Assembly: GCA_016208105.1 (NCBI GenBank)
Contig: JACQYS010000029.1
Span: 1-64,000 of the forward strand
From: Desulfovibrio sp.
GTDB lineage: Bacteria; Desulfobacterota; Desulfovibrionia; Desulfovibrionales; Desulfovibrionaceae
Reading direction: 5' to 3'
Length of the DNA stretch: 64,000 nt
The notes below the pieces were generated by a model. It saw only the letters and a program-made list of their open reading frames with translations, had not been told where the DNA came from and made no database searches. A program made the translations under genes and the position numbers. This document shows positions 1-7,989 of this stretch, piece by piece (position 1 is the first letter of the stretch; each line of letters opens with the position of its first letter).

Positions 1-132
1 CATCTTCAAAAATACCTCGATGAATTCTGCTACCGATTCAACCGCCGTTTCTGGCCTGGGCAGGGCTTCGACCGCCTCTTGAGGGCCTGCTCCAGTGCCA
101 CCCCTGTCACCTATGCGGAGTTAAGGGGATAG
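1..132 (+). mobile_element. C-terminal end of an IS1595-family (ISXO2-like) transposase
   Basis: An open frame enters from the left edge and ends at a TAG at 130-132, giving the last 43 residues of a protein. It contains YLDEFCYRFNRRF, the conserved tail of ISXO2/IS1595-type DDE transposases, where this segment closes the catalytic domain. Whether the element is intact cannot be judged because the rest lies outside the window, and no terminal inverted repeat was recognised in the following 100 bases. It marks the left part of an AT-rich accessory region. The family call rests on motif memory only. Confidence 0.75.
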
Positions 133-261
133 CCACGTTTGAATTTCGATATACCAAAATCTAATAGTGAGAATTTACTTGTCAAACAAGAGAGAGATAT
201 TCACGATAAGAGTGACGATTAAGGACAGAACAAACCAACAGACGCCGGAGGATAAACAGCA

Positions 262-276
262 ATGAAAAAAAAATAG
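262..276 (+). other. Shine-Dalgarno plus ATG on a run of nine A, ending in TAG after four codons
   Basis: A good ribosome site (GGAGG at 247-251) precedes ATG at 262, but nine A residues (265-273) put the frame onto a TAG at 274-276. With eight A residues the same ATG would run straight into the 138-residue frame starting at 281, adding six residues (MKKNSN). Either the run is a mutation or sequencing slip, or polymerase slippage or re-initiation at 281 produces the protein. The ATG at 281 has no Shine-Dalgarno of its own. Confidence 0.5.
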
Positions 277-280
277 CAAC

Positions 281-697
281 ATGATAGTTCTTTATTCAAC
301 ATTGATTAGTCTTCTGGTCGTGTTGATCGGTTCCTTATTTACATACGGTCTGAATTTTGGTTTGGATATATACAAGCTGTTGAATGACTATGAATCTGCA
401 GTAAAAGAGAATATTAACCACGGGAACATAAACGTACTAGAGCTCAAACACTTTGACGACATGATTAATGCAGAGACTGATATAGATGAAATAAAGAAAA
501 TTTACAACGACAAAATGGCACACATATATTCTTATATGAGAAATAAAAGTTTAAATTCTGACAAAATTTATCGCGAACTAGACGAAAAAATGGCATTTTC
601 TAACAAGTATTACAAGATATACATATATGTTATGTCTGCACTCATAACGCTATTGTTGCTTTCATTCTGGTGGCTATATAAAGCCTGTCGGCGCTAA
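281..697 (+). CDS. small two-transmembrane protein of unknown function
   Basis: The protein has 138 residues and is not recognised. A hydrophobic segment at residues 4-26 and a second at about 113-133 bracket a charged, Lys/Glu/Asp/Tyr-rich middle of about 85 residues. This predicts a hairpin-like topology with the middle segment on one side of the membrane. Codon use is strongly AT-rich, unlike the housekeeping genes further right. It probably starts upstream at 262 if the nine-A run is corrected or slipped through (see the entry at 262-276). It lies between the transposase tail and the putative defence genes and could be an accessory membrane effector of that island, but nothing shows this directly. 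Confidence 0.5.
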   Translation: MIVLYSTLISLLVVLIGSLFTYGLNFGLDIYKLLNDYESAVKENINHGNINVLELKHFDDMINAETDIDEIKKIYNDKMAHIYSYMRNKSLNSDKIYRELDEKMAFSNKYYKIYIYVMSALITLLLLSFWWLYKACRR

Positions 698-846
698 GCG
701 CATATTACAGTACTTTGCCGCATAATGACTTCACGCTTCCGATATCGAGCCCCGTGAAGGGAACCCTTGGGGTACCACACTGAGAACATAGCGAGGTGAA
801 TAGTCGCAATGAGGACGCGAAGCACAATAGCAAAGGACTCCGGCCA

Positions 847-1461
847 TTATACGTTGGAATACATGATTATTGGGGGAACACCAAAATCCATTCCATGCAC
901 TTCAAATGCACTTAATATTATATCTGAGCTGTCAAATAGCATTTCGCGCCGATCAATAATGCAGTGCTTATGTCTCTGGATATTCTTAACAATATTCTGT
1001 AAACATTTAGCATCATGGCAATGATTTCTTTTTTGGGAACTATCTTTGAATGAAACAAATCCCTCGAAGAGCCTTATTTCTCCGTCAAACTGAATGTTTG
1101 AAATATGTTTCAACAAATACGTGGCGGCCAACAAAACACTACATCCAGGTCCAACATACCAATACCTTGTCTTTCCATCAATTTTTTCAGGCCTTCTCCC
1201 CTTTGGGTTTCCATTCTTATCAAAACACACTGAAAGCGGCGCTTCAATTACCAAATTAATTACATTAACTTTTTGAACAGACAGACTACGCATACTAACA
1301 TAAGCATACATTCTCTCTTTTAAGCCAGCAAATGAAATCTCCATGCAATTTTCATCCGCAACAATAAATCCACAACTAGATTTCTTTGAAAATCCAATAT
1401 CAACAAACACCCATTCTCCAATATTCCAGTCAATTTCTTCAACCTTCCCAGATCTTATCAT
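847..1461 (-). CDS. putative RNase H-fold (DUF429-like) protein
   Basis: I start at ATG 1461 because GAGGGG lies nine bases upstream; a longer TTG frame from 1494 lacks such a site. The product has 204 residues. Short hydrophobic strands each carry an acidic residue, in the order VDIGFS, VIEAPL, RLFEGF and HCHDAK, which is the arrangement expected for an RNase H-like fold with a D-E-E-D metal site, as in DUF429 and similar predicted nucleases. The segment YWYVGPGCSVLLAATYLL would be the central helix region. Codon use is AT-rich. It is divergent from the helicase gene at 2133 with about 670 bases between them. The fold is inferred from spacing of acidic residues; no family name is certain. 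Confidence 0.5.
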   Translation of the reverse strand: MIRSGKVEEIDWNIGEWVFVDIGFSKKSSCGFIVADENCMEISFAGLKERMYAYVSMRSLSVQKVNVINLVIEAPLSVCFDKNGNPKGRRPEKIDGKTRYWYVGPGCSVLLAATYLLKHISNIQFDGEIRLFEGFVSFKDSSQKRNHCHDAKCLQNIVKNIQRHKHCIIDRREMLFDSSDIILSAFEVHGMDFGVPPIIMYSNV

Positions 1462-2132
1462 TTTCGCTACCCCTCGTAGATATGAAATAGTCAAACATAC
1501 ATTTTACCATATTATATCGTTCCATTGCCCTCTCCCTAGCCCCAAACCGGTTAATTCTGTTCAGATGAACATCAGACAACACCAATATACACAAGGCAAC
1601 AGGGCGGGGGCAATGCCTAGGCACCCTGTAGGTTTGACCGTAACCGTCCTTACACATGCAGTTTTGTCATGATTTGAGGGTAATTTTAGGGATCAAAAAT
1701 AGTCACAAGGAAAAGAAATTGGACAACATACCGAACCACAACCTACAACGTTAAGTGAAAAGCAGCATCATCTTGGGGCATTAAGCTCCCAACTTGAAGC
1801 CTTCTTATGTGAGGATGAACAGGCCTGGAGCAGGCGCCAGGACAACCCGCCACCACGCGATACTGCTGCGTGGAATGATATACCTGATGGAGATTTAGCT
1901 GGATGCGCTGGATTTGATTGGTTAGAGTAAAAGCGAATTTGAAACCCACATTCGACACGGAAATTTTGGCACAGCCATATCGTGGAATCGTAGAAACAGG
2001 GTTGTGCGTGAGCCAATGCCTGGAATAGTCTATATTTGGATTCAGGCTATGCATTGATCTCAACTCAAAGGGTGAAACTACATCTGACTTTTTAAGCGCA
2101 CTGATTGGCACACGCAAAAAGGTAGGAACACA
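1462..2132. other. 670-base stretch with no convincing gene, with one startless frame at 1703-1930
   Basis: This divergent intergenic region lies between the putative RNase H-fold gene and the helicase. It must hold both promoters, but no clear -10/-35 pair stands out. On the plus strand a 76-codon frame (1703-1930, bounded by TAG and TAA) reads like protein (it includes AAWNDIPDGDL and ends AGFDWLE) but has no ATG or GTG and no ribosome site. It may be the decayed end of an older gene. The reverse-strand frames here look spurious. Confidence 0.3.
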
Positions 2133-4616
2133 ATGATAATTGATTTCAGTAGACTAGGCAGCGAAAACACTTCAGACACAGTTTTGTCTCCAAGAGAAAT
2201 TTTTAATGCCTTGCCAAATAAAAATGAAGATAAGTTTCAGTACCCAAGAGATGTGCAGTCACAGGTGTGGAATAGGTGGTATGAAAGTAAGGACAACTCA
2301 GATTTAATCATCAAAATGAATACTGGAAGTGGTAAAACTGTTGTTGGACTTTTGATATTAAAAAGCTGCCTCAACGAGGGGAAATCTCCAGCTGTATATA
2401 TTGCACCTGACAATTATCTTATTCAACAAATTACAGATGAAGCTAAAGATCTTGGAATAGAAGTCACTACAGATGCTCATTCTCAAAGGTTCTCATCCGG
2501 AAAAGCAATACTTATAGCTAATATATTTAAACTAGTAAACGGACTATCTGTATTCGGTGTGGGAGACGATGGTGAAAAAATCAGCATTGGATCATTACTT
2601 ATTGATGATGCCCATGCGTGTTTAGACACAATAGAAGATCAATTTACACTAAATATTCCCAGATCAAGTGAAGTATATGCCAGTATATATGATATTTTCA
2701 AGGATGGACTTCGCAGGCAGTGCGAGTCAAAGGCCATTGAGATTGAAGCTGAAGACCCAAATGCATATTTACAAGTCCCGTTCTGGGATTGGCAATCAAA
2801 AACCGGGGATGTTTCAAAGGCAATAATTGCACATAAGGAAGATGACGCGATTAAGTATACGTGGCCCTTGATTAAGGAGTCATTCAAATTATGTAGATGT
2901 GTTGTTGGGTCTAGAAATATCGAAATCTCCCCTTTTTTTATACCAATTCAAATGATTCCTAGCATATCAAACGCTTCACGTAGAATATTTATGACTGCGA
3001 CACTGGCAGACGATAGCATATTGGCCAGTCATTTTGATGTTGCTGGCCACGTTCCGCAGGCGATCGTTCCGGATAGTGCTGGCGACATTGGCGACCGGAT
3101 GATTCTTGTCCCACAAATGATAAATACAGAAATTAACAATGACGACATAAAAATGATATGTAAATTTGTTTCTAAACGCCTTAATGTTGTCGTCATTGTT
3201 CCATCTGTAAATAGGGCTAGATACTGGGGAGACGTCTCAGATGTTGTGTTAGATAAGAACAACATTCCTGATGGCATAGCAAAACTTAAATCAAGCCATG
3301 TCGGCTTAGTGATCATGGTAAACCGTTACGATGGAATTGATTTGCCCAAGAAAGCTTGCAGACTTTTAGTAATCGATGGACTTCCCGATGTTCGAAGGAT
3401 GATCGACAAAATTAATCAGGGGGTTTTGCTTGGAGGCGAGAAGACGTCCAGTCAGATCATTCAAAAGATTGAGCAAGGAATGGGACGTGGTGTACGTTCA
3501 AATGATGATCATTGTGTTGTTTTACTCATGGGCAAAGATTTGGCAAGTAAATTATACTCTACAAATGCATTCCAGAAATTCTCCCCTGGCACAAAGGCTC
3601 AATTAACTCTATCGGAAAGACTATCGGAACAGATAAAAGGGAAAGGGAGCAAGGAACTCCTTGACGTGATGAAACTCTGCCTTACGAGGGATGAAAAATG
3701 GATTAGAGCTAGTAAGGGTGCAATGGCTACATTAAAATATGAAGATTCTCCCGGGATTGATCCGTACGCTTTAACGCAACGACAAGCATACGACGCAGCT
3801 CTTTGTGGAAAATATCAAGAAGCTGCAGAACTTATTAATACACTCGTGAACCAGACTAGTGGGAATAAACTCAAGGGATACTTAAAGCAGTGCATGGCAG
3901 AGTACGTTAATTTCTTTGACCAGCTTGAGGCTCAAAAGATATTAATGTCTGGTTCTTCATACAACAACAGGATATTGAAGCCATTGGCCGGGATATCATA
4001 CCACAAGCTCACTTCAACAGATATTGATCAAGCTCAAAACGCTGTTGACTTTTTTAAAGGTAACTACAAAGATCCGAATGCAATTGTTATTGACATTGAT
4101 GGCATTCTTGAGCTTTTAATTTTTAAGCCAGACACAGCGAACGCTTTTGAAGCTGCAATAAAAAGAATTGCCATGTTTCTAGGATTTACTAGTCAACGAC
4201 CTGAAAGTGAATTTGGCAAAGGACCAGACATCTTATGGAGCCTTGGTGGTCTAAAATACTTTATAATTGAATGTAAGAATGGAGCGATTACAGATAAAAT
4301 TAATAAGCACGACTGTAACCAGTTAAATGGATCTGTTGTGTGGTTTAACTCAAATTACGACAAAACATGTCGCTCAGTACCCATTATGATTCATAAGTCT
4401 AAATCACCAGAGTATGCTGCTAGCCTAAATCCCGACACTAGAATAATTGGAGAAAAAGAGCTTCAAGAATTCAAAGATTCTATCAGACAATTCATCGCTA
4501 CGATTTGTAGTCAGCGGACGCTTAATGACCTGTTGGAGGTACGAAAGGCGTTACAACATCATAATCTTCTTGGAGATCAATTATTCAAAAACCTTGGAAA
4601 ATCATTCAAACCATAA
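2133..4616 (+). CDS. SF2 helicase fused to a C-terminal PD-(D/E)XK nuclease domain
   Basis: This 827-residue protein carries a complete helicase core: Walker A NTGSGKT (63-69), Walker B with a DDAH box in LLIDDAHA (155-162), motif III MTATLAD (287-293), a motif V-like VNRYDGIDLP (396-405) and motif VI QGMGRGVRS (448-456). The last motifs resemble the XPD/DinG-like and defence-associated SF2 groups. After a helical linker (about 540-650), residues 670-735 form a PD-(D/E)XK site: E672, GPD at 697-699, IIECKNG with E713 and K715, then QLNGSVVWF. A single chain that unwinds and cuts nucleic acid is predicted. Codons are AT-rich, suggesting transfer. The zinc-ribbon gene follows 57 bases downstream. 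It is not HamB, DrmA or a type I R subunit by order of domains; the specific family is not recognised. Confidence 0.85.
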   Translation: MIIDFSRLGSENTSDTVLSPREIFNALPNKNEDKFQYPRDVQSQVWNRWYESKDNSDLIIKMNTGSGKTVVGLLILKSCLNEGKSPAVYIAPDNYLIQQITDEAKDLGIEVTTDAHSQRFSSGKAILIANIFKLVNGLSVFGVGDDGEKISIGSLLIDDAHACLDTIEDQFTLNIPRSSEVYASIYDIFKDGLRRQCESKAIEIEAEDPNAYLQVPFWDWQSKTGDVSKAIIAHKEDDAIKYTWPLIKESFKLCRCVVGSRNIEISPFFIPIQMIPSISNASRRIFMTATLADDSILASHFDVAGHVPQAIVPDSAGDIGDRMILVPQMINTEINNDDIKMICKFVSKRLNVVVIVPSVNRARYWGDVSDVVLDKNNIPDGIAKLKSSHVGLVIMVNRYDGIDLPKKACRLLVIDGLPDVRRMIDKINQGVLLGGEKTSSQIIQKIEQGMGRGVRSNDDHCVVLLMGKDLASKLYSTNAFQKFSPGTKAQLTLSERLSEQIKGKGSKELLDVMKLCLTRDEKWIRASKGAMATLKYEDSPGIDPYALTQRQAYDAALCGKYQEAAELINTLVNQTSGNKLKGYLKQCMAEYVNFFDQLEAQKILMSGSSYNNRILKPLAGISYHKLTSTDIDQAQNAVDFFKGNYKDPNAIVIDIDGILELLIFKPDTANAFEAAIKRIAMFLGFTSQRPESEFGKGPDILWSLGGLKYFIIECKNGAITDKINKHDCNQLNGSVVWFNSNYDKTCRSVPIMIHKSKSPEYAASLNPDTRIIGEKELQEFKDSIRQFIATICSQRTLNDLLEVRKALQHHNLLGDQLFKNLGKSFKP

Positions 4617-4673
4617 CACTAGTATTAGGATGGATATTTCGAAGGCAAGACTAAGACATGAGGATGATTTATA

Positions 4674-5039
4674 ATGATGCTATATGGTGCCGACAAACGT
4701 TTTACGTGTCCTTCTTGCGGAAATCAACCTAGTAGAGAAACTGCTTCAACTCGTGCTTGGAAATGCGACTGCGGAAGTGTTTTAGACATATTTTCAGACA
4801 AAGAGTTTGATAATATCAGAATCAATAAACCAGGCGAGACTCGAGTAGTTGTAAACCGCGTTTTACCATCTGAAATTGTTAGAGGTAACCATGTATATAT
4901 GCATCCGAACAGTCCAGATTTATATTTAGTTTATGACATAGTTGAAACGTCTAAAGGGTTCAACATACGCCTCAAGGGGTATGGTACTTGGCCGACAAAA
5001 AAGAGAGAGTTTGTAGATCGGTACAAAGGTGCCTGGTGA
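4674..5039 (+). CDS. small zinc-ribbon protein downstream of the helicase-nuclease
   Basis: This 121-residue protein begins at ATG 4674 (or the adjacent ATG at 4677), with a GAGGA site a few bases upstream. Its first third has CPSC (12-15) and a second pair, CDC, at about residues 31-33, forming a probable four-cysteine zinc ribbon. The remainder is beta-rich with many aromatic and basic residues (HVYMHPNSPDLYLVYDI), plausibly a nucleic-acid or partner-binding domain. It sits 57 bases after the helicase-nuclease on the same strand with similarly AT-rich codons, so the two are probably one transcript. I infer it is a partner or specificity factor of the helicase; no family was recognised. Confidence 0.65.
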   Translation: MMLYGADKRFTCPSCGNQPSRETASTRAWKCDCGSVLDIFSDKEFDNIRINKPGETRVVVNRVLPSEIVRGNHVYMHPNSPDLYLVYDIVETSKGFNIRLKGYGTWPTKKREFVDRYKGAW

Positions 5040-5146
5040 AATACGACCTGCCGGGTGTTCGCACCACGCCCATCCGTCCGGCCATTCTCACGCGAGACGG
5101 GCCGATGATTATTCGTGGCAAGAAACAATGGAACGCGAAGACGTGA
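5039..5146 (+). pseudogene. GC-rich orphan coding fragment
   Basis: Directly at the zinc-ribbon stop codon the base composition shifts to GC-rich, and another frame reads for 35 codons (including LPGVRTTPIRPAILTRDGPM and KKQWNAKT) to a TGA at 5144-5146. It has no start codon. It looks like the last codons of a chromosomal or phage gene left at a recombination joint. The parent gene is not recognised. Confidence 0.3.
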
Positions 5147-5212
5147 GGCCGACGCAGACAATAAAGATAAATGCCAGTGATCCATTAGTGTCCAGGCGCC
5201 CCCTACGCCAGG

Positions 5213-5866
5213 CTATAGAAGCGCTTCCCTGACAATTTCTCCCTTTTCAACAATATTTAGAAAATCATCATCCACAATATCGTGCGGGATTGTTGTACGC
5301 TTATCCTTAATATCGTTAAGCCACAGAATGAAGGCATTCTGAAGATCCGCATGCATCTCGACCTTGTTATCTTTTCTATAATTTATATGAAGTTTCTTAA
5401 AATACGAATCAAGAATGTCTTTTGTATATATCCAATTACACTCATGATCCAGCTTTGTTGACGAAATTGATATTTTATTGCTAACTTTATTAAAACATAT
5501 CTTGTCAATAAATATATACACAAGGTAGTCAACTTCTCTTTTCTTTTTAATATCATTTAAGAATGCGTATAATTTATTTGTGCCATACTTACTACTACTT
5601 ATTGCCTTAACTTCAAATACAGCTTTAATACTCTTATTAATCAAAATTGCAATATCGGCTCGCCTGCGCATTTTTTGAGTCGCTGCACCTTCGACTTCCC
5701 ATTCTCCAGAACGAATCTTTGCTTCTAGACATGCGCCACAAACGTTGATTTGTTGACGACCTGGTCCCAACACTGCAGTAATAGATGATAGTTTTTTTGC
5801 TTCACATTGTTTTGTCTGCACTTCACACACCCCTAGTGCAATTAAACCAGTCGTATCGATTAACAT
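5213..5866 (-). CDS. predicted PD-(D/E)XK nuclease-like protein with cysteine pairs
   Basis: This 217-residue protein has Cys14, Cys21 and CGAC (43-46), a possible zinc-binding head, followed by RRADIAIL with Asp71 and AVFEVKA with Glu85 and Lys87. That D-x13-ExK spacing on two hydrophobic strands is the core of PD-(D/E)XK endonucleases. The C-terminal half is Lys-rich and AT-rich in codons. Its ATG overlaps the stop of the upstream metallopeptidase gene by seven bases, so the two are translationally coupled on the reverse strand, convergent with the helicase/zinc-ribbon pair. The nuclease activity is inferred from the motif alone. Together with the protease this could be a self-contained effector pair. 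Confidence 0.6.
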   Translation of the reverse strand: MLIDTTGLIALGVCEVQTKQCEAKKLSSITAVLGPGRQQINVCGACLEAKIRSGEWEVEGAATQKMRRRADIAILINKSIKAVFEVKAISSSKYGTNKLYAFLNDIKKKREVDYLVYIFIDKICFNKVSNKISISSTKLDHECNWIYTKDILDSYFKKLHINYRKDNKVEMHADLQNAFILWLNDIKDKRTTIPHDIVDDDFLNIVEKGEIVREALL

Positions 5867-6303
5867 TTGCTCTCCCAGTGCTTATTCAATATACTACGAG
5901 CATAGCATATTAAATTTAGTCTATCATGTTCAGCAAGTGCTGGAGATAACGAGGCATGAAGACTTGCCTCCACCTCTTCTATATATGATCCATCCCCCTC
6001 AAAAGGCCTTTTAATTCCGACTTTATGTCTTTCTGCATGTGCCAATTCGTGGGCTAAACAAGCCAGAAGACTCATCCCCGAAAAATGACATGATGGCGTT
6101 GAAGAAGGAAATGCATCTGCGCCTAGATTGACACATCTCCTCGCAGGATTATATGTAGTTTTGCTATTATCTTGTCGCGCATTTTTCAATATGAGTTTTA
6201 TTTTCCTTCTCTCTCCGCCGAGTATTTTCCACGCGCTCTTGCTCTCCTTAATTTGTCCTGCTGTAAGCGCCCTGACATTCCTTTTACTAAACAAAAGGCT
6301 CAT
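5860..6303 (-). CDS. HEXXH zinc metallopeptidase-like protein
   Basis: I place the start at ATG 6303 because GAGAGG lies six bases upstream and a TATAAT on the reverse strand (6326-6331) would be the -10 element; a GTG frame from 6336 begins upstream of that box. The 147-residue product has LACLAHELAHAERHK, a HEXXH metal and catalytic motif (residues 85-89), followed 20-25 residues later by YIEEVEAS, which could supply the third (glutamate) ligand. It has no signal peptide or membrane segment, so it is probably cytoplasmic. It resembles the size class of ImmA/IrrE-type and phage-associated metalloproteases, but no helix-turn-helix partner is present. It is coupled to the PD-(D/E)XK gene at 5866. 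Confidence 0.65.
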   Translation of the reverse strand: MSLLFSKRNVRALTAGQIKESKSAWKILGGERRKIKLILKNARQDNSKTTYNPARRCVNLGADAFPSSTPSCHFSGMSLLACLAHELAHAERHKVGIKRPFEGDGSYIEEVEASLHASLSPALAEHDRLNLICYARSILNKHWESKC

Positions 6304-6917
6304 CAAAAACCTCTCACTCGCAATAATTATAGACACACATCACTTACATATATTATTCATTACGTGATTAACTATTATTATTTTGTAAGTTACTCGAAAA
6401 ACCCTGTCAACAATTTTAGAACTAGGTCTCAATCAGCCGACTTTTCAGGCATACATGTGCATAGAGAGATCCCTAGCAAGCATTCGTACGCGCAGAAGGG
6501 GACGGTAGTCTCGGAGTAATCACATGACACACTACGCGAGAGGAAGGAAAAGGTGAAGGCCGGTCGCAGCTAGTAGACAACACTAGACGGTCACCATTGG
6601 AGGCATTGACCCCCGAAGGCAGCCGAGGATAATTACTCGGAGAAACAGAAGATTATCCAGAATAGAGACTTGACTCAGAAGATATAACCGACTGGCAGTT
6701 TCATAAAGGGCATTTGGAAGGGTTGTGAACAATTCTCACCTGATGTCTTCCTTCTGGCTAAGACAACCATGCTGTGAGTAAGATTGTGAGTACAAAAAAT
6801 AATTCTTAATATTTTACAAATTAAAACAGTTAATAAGACATAAATTCGACTCCCCCCGCCCCACCAACAGGACTTCCAGTACAGTCCAACAAAGTCTACA
6901 TCCCCCAGGAATTTAAG
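6304..6917. other. AT-rich right flank of the island, no supported gene
   Basis: These roughly 600 bases contain the promoter of the metallopeptidase gene at the left end and no convincing coding frame. The longest frame (reverse, 6675-6935) has no ribosome site and runs through a terminator hairpin. Composition changes to GC-rich immediately to the right, so the island boundary is probably near 6900. No tRNA, integrase or direct repeat marking an attachment site was seen. Confidence 0.4.
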
Positions 6918-6945
6918 GAAAAAGGCGGGCCGCAAGGTCCGCCTT
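6915..6945 (-). terminator. rho-independent terminator for the SHOCT/DGC genes
   Basis: A ten-base-pair stem (6922-6931 with 6936-6945, one G-T/A-C mismatch) closes a GCAA-type tetraloop. Read on the reverse strand it is followed by TTTTTCC. It lies downstream of the reverse-strand gene at 7073. Confidence 0.75.
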
Positions 6946-7010
6946 CGTCCGTTTTGGTCAATTGATAGCCGCGTTTTCGGTGGGCAACTCCAAACCAGAA
7001 AAAGCTAATA

Positions 7011-7049
7011 CAAAGTGCGCAACCACCTTTCAGCGACTGCGCACTTTGA
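7011..7049. repeat. inverted repeat downstream of the SHOCT gene
   Basis: CAAAGTGCGC at 7011-7020 is exactly mirrored by GCGCACTTTG ending at 7049, with an 18-base spacer. It lies just after the reverse-strand stop at 7073 and could be a protective 3' hairpin or a second transcription stop, although no T-run follows directly. Confidence 0.5.
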
Positions 7050-7072
7050 TCATCCGCTACGGCAGAAGCGTT

Positions 7073-7321
7073 TCAGGAAAGATTACTTTTGATCTTATCG
7101 AAGTCTTCCTTGCTTATCTCGCCATTGGCGTAACGTCGCTTAACAATGGACAGAGCATCTTCATCTGCATGTTGTTGTCCTTTAAAAAGCGGCCATCCGC
7201 AACAATGTCCCATTCTGAACCGCATGAACAGTTGCATAAATAAAGCCATAAGAACTATCATACCGATCATAACGATGGGTATAAACCACACACCTAACCC
7301 GTTGTAATTCAAGAAGCACAT
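7073..7321 (-). CDS. small membrane protein with a SHOCT domain
   Basis: The protein has 82 residues. A transmembrane helix spans about residues 10-33 (VWFIPIVMIGMIVLMALFM), and the C-terminus IVKRRYANGEISKEDFDKIK is the SHOCT (short C-terminal) domain, an oligomerisation module common at the ends of small bacterial membrane proteins. A clear AAAGGAG site precedes the ATG. It follows the DGC-family gene on the same strand after 74 bases that include a GGGGGGG/CCCCCCC hairpin (7341-7361), so it is probably the second gene of that transcript. Its role is unknown. Confidence 0.75.
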   Translation of the reverse strand: MCFLNYNGLGVWFIPIVMIGMIVLMALFMQLFMRFRMGHCCGWPLFKGQQHADEDALSIVKRRYANGEISKEDFDKIKSNLS

Positions 7322-7395
7322 TGTAAACTCCTTTCAACAATGGGGGGGCCAACTCCCCCCCGTTCAGTATGTAAATAGGACTGTGTTTCACCGGT

Positions 7396-7956
7396 CTAAG
7401 AGGAACAGGCGCAGCACGCCTCGCCAGCAGTCCTGACCGATTTCGGTTCCCCAAGCCGGGCGGCCATCTGCTCGGCCACGTCGAGGGCAAGCCTCATGAT
7501 CTCTACCTCGGGCATTTCGTCCACGCTGAAGAGCTGCCGGTCGAAATCGATGAGGGAATCCGTGATGACCACGTCGGGTTCCAGCCCTTCCAGCACCCCC
7601 TGCATCATGCGGGTGGCGCACTTCAGGAAGCACCCCTCCATGGCGACAACCTGGGGTGCGTTGCGGACCAGGTTGCGCTGTCCGTTGTCCTTGGTGAACG
7701 CCCCGCCGAGGCATACCCGCACTGTCTTGTCCCTGAGCAGCGAATGGCACAGGATGTTGGACGCCTGTCGAGCGATCTCGCCCCGTAGGCATGAGCCTTC
7801 GCAGCACATGATGGCCACAGGCTTGACCGACTCACGGGCGGAATAATCCTCACAAAGCTGGCAGACTCCGTTCGGTTTGCGGATGAAGACGGTTTCGAAT
7901 TCCTTATTGCGCACAGCCAGATTCTCAGGTGTGGACTTGTTTTCAGAAAAACTCAT
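7396..7956 (-). CDS. DGC-family putative zinc-binding protein
   Basis: The start at 7956 is fixed by GGAGG eight bases upstream of ATG; a longer frame to 8016 has no site and overlaps a promoter-like motif. The 186-residue product shows the cysteine-rich pattern of the DGC/putative zinc-binding family: CQLCEDYS near the start, IMCCEGSCLRGEIARQA, VCLGGAFTKDNGQ, EGCFLKC, then a C-terminal CCACSS tail. These proteins are found near metal, arsenic or redox-response genes; their biochemistry is not settled. It is divergent from the ECF sigma gene and carries a motif shared with the CMD gene promoter, so it is a likely target of that sigma factor. Confidence 0.75.
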   Translation of the reverse strand: MSFSENKSTPENLAVRNKEFETVFIRKPNGVCQLCEDYSARESVKPVAIMCCEGSCLRGEIARQASNILCHSLLRDKTVRVCLGGAFTKDNGQRNLVRNAPQVVAMEGCFLKCATRMMQGVLEGLEPDVVITDSLIDFDRQLFSVDEMPEVEIMRLALDVAEQMAARLGEPKSVRTAGEACCACSS

Positions 7957-7989
7957 GACTAAATCCTCCAAATTGATTTTGCCCTTAAA

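Noticed and set aside
1743-2117. 124-codon reverse frame upstream of the helicase
   Set aside because: No ribosome site; amino-acid composition is atypical, and another phase on the plus strand reads more like protein.
6675-6935. 86-codon reverse frame at the island edge
   Set aside because: It starts inside a terminator stem, has no ribosome site and no domain.
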